Shown here: positions 60,681 through 64,000 of the stretch, piece after piece | Numbering within the stretch: position 1 is the stretch's first letter | Layout of the letters: every line of letters begins with the position of its first letter | Source: Paenibacillus chitinolyticus NBRC 15660 | Lineage (GTDB): Bacteria; Bacillota; Bacilli; Paenibacillales; NBRC-103111 | NCBI RefSeq assembly: GCF_000739915.1 | Contig: NZ_BBJT01000010.1 | Span: forward strand, 124,001 to 188,000 | Direction: 5' to 3' | DNA length: 64,000 bases | Notes under the pieces: generated by a model | The model's input: the letters and a program-made list of their open reading frames with translations, nothing else | Database searches by the model: none | What the model was told of the DNA's origin: nothing | Made by a program: the position numbers and the translations under genes

Positions 60681-60712
60681 AACCTGAAGAGGCGATCTCT
60701 TCAGGTTTTTTC
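60681..60712 (+). terminator. Intrinsic terminator after thioesterase gene
   Basis: Perfect 11-bp stem AACCTGAAGAG / CTCTTCAGGTT with a 5-nt loop and T-tract. Confidence 0.9.
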
Positions 60713-60755
60713 CATAAACGGGGCCGCGTCGTTCTTTTACGGGAGTTTAATCCGG

Positions 60756-60784
60756 TTGTGTACAATTGAATATTTCATTATACT
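60756..60784 (+). promoter_or_regulatory. Sigma-A promoter of ytxJ
   Basis: TTGTGT, 17 nt and TATACT, about 48 nt before the ytxJ start. Confidence 0.55.
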
Positions 60785-60831
60785 ATTTATAATCCTTATA
60801 AACAGGAAGAATGGAAGGGAGCGAAATCAAT

Positions 60832-61173
60832 ATGGCAAATTGGACTGAAGTAACCACACTGGAACAATGGAACGAGATTTTCGATCAATCCGCCGAGAAG
60901 CCTTTCGTCATGCTGAAGCACAGCACGACTTGCCCGGTCAGCGCCAGCGCACTGGAAGAATACGACGAATATTTGGGCAAGAACCCGAATGAAAAGGTGA
61001 ACTATTACCTCGTTAAGGTGATTGAAACCCGCCCCGTCTCGAACCAAATTGCCGAGGATGTCGGCGTGAAGCATGCTTCTCCGCAAATTATTTACGTGAA
61101 GGACAAGTTTGCGGAATGGAACACTTCCCACTGGTCGGTAACGTCCAAGCACATTTCCGCCGTACTGGACTAA
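60832..61173 (+). CDS. ytxJ: Bacilliredoxin-like protein YtxJ (BrxC)
   Basis: Thioredoxin-fold protein of 113 residues, proposed to remove bacillithiol from oxidised proteins. A single active-site cysteine lies in KHSTTCPVSASALEEY (monothiol CPVS), and the cis-Pro region reads HASPQIIYV. GAAGGGAG precedes the ATG at 60832. Two terminator-like hairpins follow. Presence of this family implies a bacillithiol-based redox system. Confidence 0.92.
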   Translation: MANWTEVTTLEQWNEIFDQSAEKPFVMLKHSTTCPVSASALEEYDEYLGKNPNEKVNYYLVKVIETRPVSNQIAEDVGVKHASPQIIYVKDKFAEWNTSHWSVTSKHISAVLD

Positions 61174-61269
61174 TCGTATCGGATTGAGGCGCGGATGTAT
61201 CTGCCTATTTAGTCAGATTGGCAATATATACACGTATATATACGAATTGATATACGATATACTGGTCTT

Positions 61270-61314
61270 ACGGACGGGTATCGTGGAAAGTAGCCGTCCG
61301 TCGGATCTTTTTTT
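61270..61314 (+). terminator. Terminator after ytxJ
   Basis: ACGGACGG / CCGTCCGT (61270-61277 / 61294-61301), then CGGATC and seven T. Confidence 0.7.
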
Positions 61315-61317
61315 CAT

Positions 61318-61351
61318 AACCTTTGCCCTGACGGGCTCAGGTTATTTTTTT
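61318..61351 (+). terminator. Second terminator-like hairpin after ytxJ
   Basis: AACCT...GCCC-TGAC-GGGC...AGGTT followed by ATTTTTTTT; in tandem with the preceding terminator. Confidence 0.6.
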
Positions 61352-61436
61352 GCGCCGGAGGATAGCCGTTCTTTTGCAAATCAGGTATACTGATCCGAGT
61401 ACATAAATTGACCCTTGGTAAAGGAAAACGGAAATC

Positions 61437-62423
61437 ATGACAACACATTCGAACGACAAACCTCTGTTTCCGGTGCCTCTCGCATTTATCGTCGGCATTA
61501 TCGGAATCTCTTTCTCTGCCATTTTCGTCCGCTGGAGCGAGGCTCCCGTGGCCGTGACCGCCATGTACCGCCTGCTGCTGACCAATCTGATTATGCTGCC
61601 GTTTCTGTTCAAATACACGGCGGAGATCAAAGCGATCCGCTGGAAATCGGTATTCGGCCTGATCGGCTCGGGTTTGTTTCTGGCGCTGCATTTTCTGCTC
61701 TGGATGGCGTCTCTCAGCTATACGACCGTCGCTTCTTCAACGGCGCTGCTTACGCTGGAACCGATCTTCGTGATGATCGGGGCGTACTGGCTGTTCCGCC
61801 AGAAGAACAGCTGGGGCACGGTGATCGGCATGCTGATCGCGATGATCGGGGCCGCCATGATCGGCTGGGGGGACTTCCGGTTCTCCGGGGAAGCCCTCAA
61901 AGGCGATCTGTTGTCCATCGTCAGCGCCGCGGCCGTGGCCGTTCATATGCTGCTCGGCAAAACGATGCGGCAGTCCATGTCCGCGTTCGTATACAGCTTC
62001 TTCGTCTTCCTGGCGGCCGCCGCCGCTCTCGGCGTCTACAATCTTGCGCAGGGAACGCCGCTTACAGGCTATTCGCAGAAGGACTGGCTCATGTTCCTGC
62101 TGCTCGCTATCGTGCCGACGATGTTCGGCCACTACCTTTTCAACTGGCTGCTGAAATATGTGAAAGCTGCGACCGTATCCATGAGCGTACTCGGCGAACC
62201 GCTCGGCTCGACGGTACTCGCCTTCTTCCTGCTCGGCGAAGCGATAACCGGCATCCAAATCGGAGCGGGCTTCCTGCTGCTGTTCGGCATCTGGCTGTTT
62301 ATCCGCAGTCAGGGCAGGAAGGGGAAGGACGAAATGGTGGCGACTCCCGCTGTGCCCGCGCCCCTGCCTGAAATACCGGAGGAGCGGACGGGCGCTTCCC
62401 GGCCTTCTCTGACCGACAGTTGA
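61437..62423 (+). CDS. EamA-family (DMT superfamily) transporter
   Basis: Membrane exporter of 328 residues with ten predicted helices arranged as two EamA repeats. The first ends with the ATVASSTALLTLEPIFV-like motif (SYTTVASSTALLTLEPIFVM) and the second with AATVSMSVLGEPLGSTVLAFF, the conserved proline-containing motif in each half. The C-terminal tail is Pro/Glu-rich and cytosolic. Such proteins export amino acids, metabolites or drugs; the substrate is not deducible. Monocistronic with its own terminator. Confidence 0.88.
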   Translation: MTTHSNDKPLFPVPLAFIVGIIGISFSAIFVRWSEAPVAVTAMYRLLLTNLIMLPFLFKYTAEIKAIRWKSVFGLIGSGLFLALHFLLWMASLSYTTVASSTALLTLEPIFVMIGAYWLFRQKNSWGTVIGMLIAMIGAAMIGWGDFRFSGEALKGDLLSIVSAAAVAVHMLLGKTMRQSMSAFVYSFFVFLAAAAALGVYNLAQGTPLTGYSQKDWLMFLLLAIVPTMFGHYLFNWLLKYVKAATVSMSVLGEPLGSTVLAFFLLGEAITGIQIGAGFLLLFGIWLFIRSQGRKGKDEMVATPAVPAPLPEIPEERTGASRPSLTDS

Positions 62424-62486
62424 ACGATCAGGATTTCTACTTACTAGATATGAAAAAAGGGAATAACATACGCCCGAGCGCAACCG

Positions 62487-62512
62487 AAAGCCCCCTCAAA
62501 GGGGCTTTTTTT
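62487..62512 (+). terminator. Intrinsic terminator after EamA gene
   Basis: AAAGCCCC / GGGGCTTT with a 6-nt loop and T-tract. Confidence 0.9.
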
Positions 62513-62727
62513 CATATAAAAATGAATTGGGGTCATTTTAATCTCGTTTCGGTCATAAAGATTTCTTATAAAAGTACCTTAATTGGGGTACTCTGCCTGT
62601 TTCAAAACTATAAAATTCGTCTAATGAATAGCAAAATACCCATATAAACATAGCGGGTATTGTTAGGCGTTTCTACCAGTTTCTACATTAGAAGAAGGAC
62701 GCCCATGCTGACAAAGAGGGGGATGCC
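62513..62727 (+). other. AT-rich leader region before the glnQ-type gene
   Basis: Contains an inverted repeat AATACCC / GGGTATT (62635-62641 / 62655-62661) and a TATAAA at 62609-62614 without a well-spaced -35. It presumably holds the transporter promoter. No known riboswitch recognised. Confidence 0.4.
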
Positions 62728-63456
62728 ATGATTAATTTTACGAATGTCAACAAGTATTATGGATCATTTCACGTGCTGCAGAACATCAACCTCGAAGTGC
62801 AGAAAGGCGAAGTCGTCGTTGTCATCGGCCCTTCGGGATCGGGCAAAAGCACGATGCTGCGCTGCATTAACCGGCTGGAAACGATCCAGCAGGGGGAGCT
62901 TACGGTGGAAGGCGTTCGCGTGAACGACAAGAAAACCGACATTAACAAGCTCCGGCGAGAAATCGGCATGGTATTTCAGCATTTCAATCTCTATCCTCAC
63001 AAAAAAGTCATCGAGAACATCACGCTGGCTCCCGTTAAAGTGCTGGGGCTCTCCAAACCGGAAGCGGAGAAGCGCGCGATGCTCTATTTGGAAAAGGTAG
63101 GAATTCCTGATAAAGCGCAATCTTTTCCATCTCAGCTTTCCGGCGGACAGCAGCAGCGCGTGGCGATTGCCCGCGGGCTTGCCATGGAGCCGAACATCAT
63201 GCTGTTCGATGAGCCGACTTCCGCGCTCGACCCCGAGATGATCGGAGAAGTTCTCGATGTGATGAAAACGCTGGCGAAGGAAGGAATGACGATGGTCGTC
63301 GTCACCCACGAAATGGGCTTTGCGCGTGAAGTGGCGGACAGGGTTGTTTTTATGGACCAGGGCCAAATCGTCGAGGAAGCGCTTCCGAAACAATTTTTCG
63401 AGAATCCGCGGGAAGAACGCGCCAAATTGTTCTTGAGCCGCCTGCTTGCGCATTAA
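62728..63456 (+). CDS. glnQ: Amino-acid ABC transporter ATP-binding protein (GlnQ-like)
   Basis: Polar amino-acid importer ATPase of 242 residues. Walker [11 protein letters not shown]-loop [12 protein letters not shown], signature LSGGQQQR, Walker [13 protein letters not shown] and the H-loop VTHEMGF are all intact. It lies 58 bp upstream of a matching binding-protein gene, so the operon order is ATPase then binding protein; the permease genes are expected beyond the window. Glutamine or glutamate specificity is a guess from family similarity. Confidence 0.92.
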   Translation: MINFTNVNKYYGSFHVLQNINLEVQKGEVVVVIGPSGSGKSTMLRCINRLETIQQGELTVEGVRVNDKKTDINKLRREIGMVFQHFNLYPHKKVIENITLAPVKVLGLSKPEAEKRAMLYLEKVGIPDKAQSFPSQLSGGQQQRVAIARGLAMEPNIMLFDEPTSALDPEMIGEVLDVMKTLAKEGMTMVVVTHEMGFAREVADRVVFMDQGQIVEEALPKQFFENPREERAKLFLSRLLAH

Positions 63457-63514
63457 CTGATTAAGGGATATACGGTTTACCAATACAGAAGCGAGAAAAG
63501 GAAGGGGTCTACTT

Positions 63515-64000
63515 ATGAAAGTTTGGAAGCCTTTTAAAATCGGCATGATTCTGCTTACCTTTATTCTGGTACTGGGCGCCTGCGGCAAAACCAAAGATAA
63601 CGGCGGATCGACTCCGGGCGGCTCCGCCGCGCCGACGACGGATACGAAAACGCTCGATGCGATCAAGCAGCGCGGAAAGTTCGTAGTCGGCGTCAAATTC
63701 GATACAAACCTGTTCGGGTTGAAAGATCCGGGAACGGGCCAAGTCAACGGTTTCGATATCGACATCTCCAAAGCGATCGCCAAAAAGCTGCTCGGTGACG
63801 AAACGAAAGTCGAATTGAAAGAAGTGACTTCCAAGACGCGGATTCCGATGCTCCAAAAAGGAGATATCGACGCTATCATCGCAACGATGACGATTTCGGA
63901 AGAGCGCAAAAAAGAAGTGGATTTCACGGACGTCTATTTCAAGGCGGGCCAATCTCTGCTCGTTAAAAAAGGCAGTGACCTCAAGTCGATCGACGACGTC
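63515..64000 (+). CDS. glnH: Amino-acid ABC transporter substrate-binding lipoprotein, 3' end outside window
   Basis: The frame from ATG 63515 stays open to the window edge (162 codons), so the gene is partial. Residues 1-23 form a lipoprotein signal peptide with lipobox LGAC (Cys23). After a Gly/Ser/Thr-rich spacer the mature protein reads AIKQRGKFVVGVKFDTNLFG, NGFDIDISKAIAKKLLG and ATMTISEERKKEVDFTDVYF, typical of family 3 solute-binding proteins for polar amino acids. GAAGGGG lies upstream. It delivers substrate to the transporter powered by the preceding ATPase. Confidence 0.92.
   Translation, partial: MKVWKPFKIGMILLTFILVLGACGKTKDNGGSTPGGSAAPTTDTKTLDAIKQRGKFVVGVKFDTNLFGLKDPGTGQVNGFDIDISKAIAKKLLGDETKVELKEVTSKTRIPMLQKGDIDAIIATMTISEERKKEVDFTDVYFKAGQSLLVKKGSDLKSIDDV

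Noticed and set aside
1-64000. Search for tRNA, rRNA, CRISPR arrays, transposases, phage genes and attachment sites
   Set aside because: None seen on reading both strands. Absence by eye does not exclude a diverged or very short element.

Overview
The window reads as chromosomal DNA of an endospore-forming Gram-positive bacterium of the Paenibacillaceae (Paenibacillus or a close relative). Three things support this: spore genes (sleB, spoVS, a SpoIIIE/FtsK translocase); a core block in the order known from the Bacillus subtilis ymf-pgsA-cinA-recA-rny-ymdB-spoVS-miaB-ricA region; and Bacillales-type control signals (a LexA box at recA, a perfect FadR box, sigma-G- and sigma-H-like promoters). 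I see no rRNA, tRNA, CRISPR array, prophage or intact insertion sequence.

Bases 1-26,040 are this conserved core on the plus strand: DNA translocase (5' cut), SleB, a two-gene M16 peptidase pair, an SDR reductase, DUF3243, a lipoprotein, a DUF3388 P-loop protein, RodZ, YajQ, RimO, PgsA, CinA, RecA, RecX, RNase Y, YmdB, SpoVS, an M19 dipeptidase, a two-subunit 2-oxoacid:ferredoxin oxidoreductase, a PduL-type acyltransferase, MiaB and RicA. The RNA around cinA, recA and rny is busy: two promoter/leader regions end in early terminator hairpins, rny has a long leader, and ymdB can keep its metal-binding N-terminus only by starting at a rare ATT codon.

From 26,040 to about 47,800 the familiar gene order stops (no cotE-mutS-mutL after ricA) and single genes or small cassettes follow: a DUF2087 regulator with a perfect palindrome over its promoter, a 19-cysteine copper-storage protein, a three-gene lipid-linked sugar cassette (GT2, SMR-like carrier, GT-C), UspA, an LCP wall-polymer ligase, a DJ-1/PfpI protein, rhomboid, a short thioredoxin-reductase-like flavoprotein, an M24 peptidase, a TspO-like membrane protein, a 1000-residue secreted GHL10 protein with three N-terminal repeats, a phosphoesterase, a large FAD oxidoreductase divergent from an RpiR regulator, and an ECF sigma/anti-sigma pair. 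An unexplained, strongly structured 240-bp segment lies between the anti-sigma gene and etfA.

Bases 47,800-60,190 form a complete fatty-acid beta-oxidation divergon around one FadR operator: fadR-etfB-etfA on the minus strand; fadF-fadN-fadA-fadE-lcfA on the plus strand. Acyl-CoA is made by LcfA, oxidised by FadE, FadN and FadA, and electrons leave through EtfAB to the membrane iron-sulfur protein FadF. A hotdog thioesterase, a bacilliredoxin-like YtxJ, an EamA exporter and an amino-acid ABC transporter (ATPase plus the first part of its binding protein) fill the right end.
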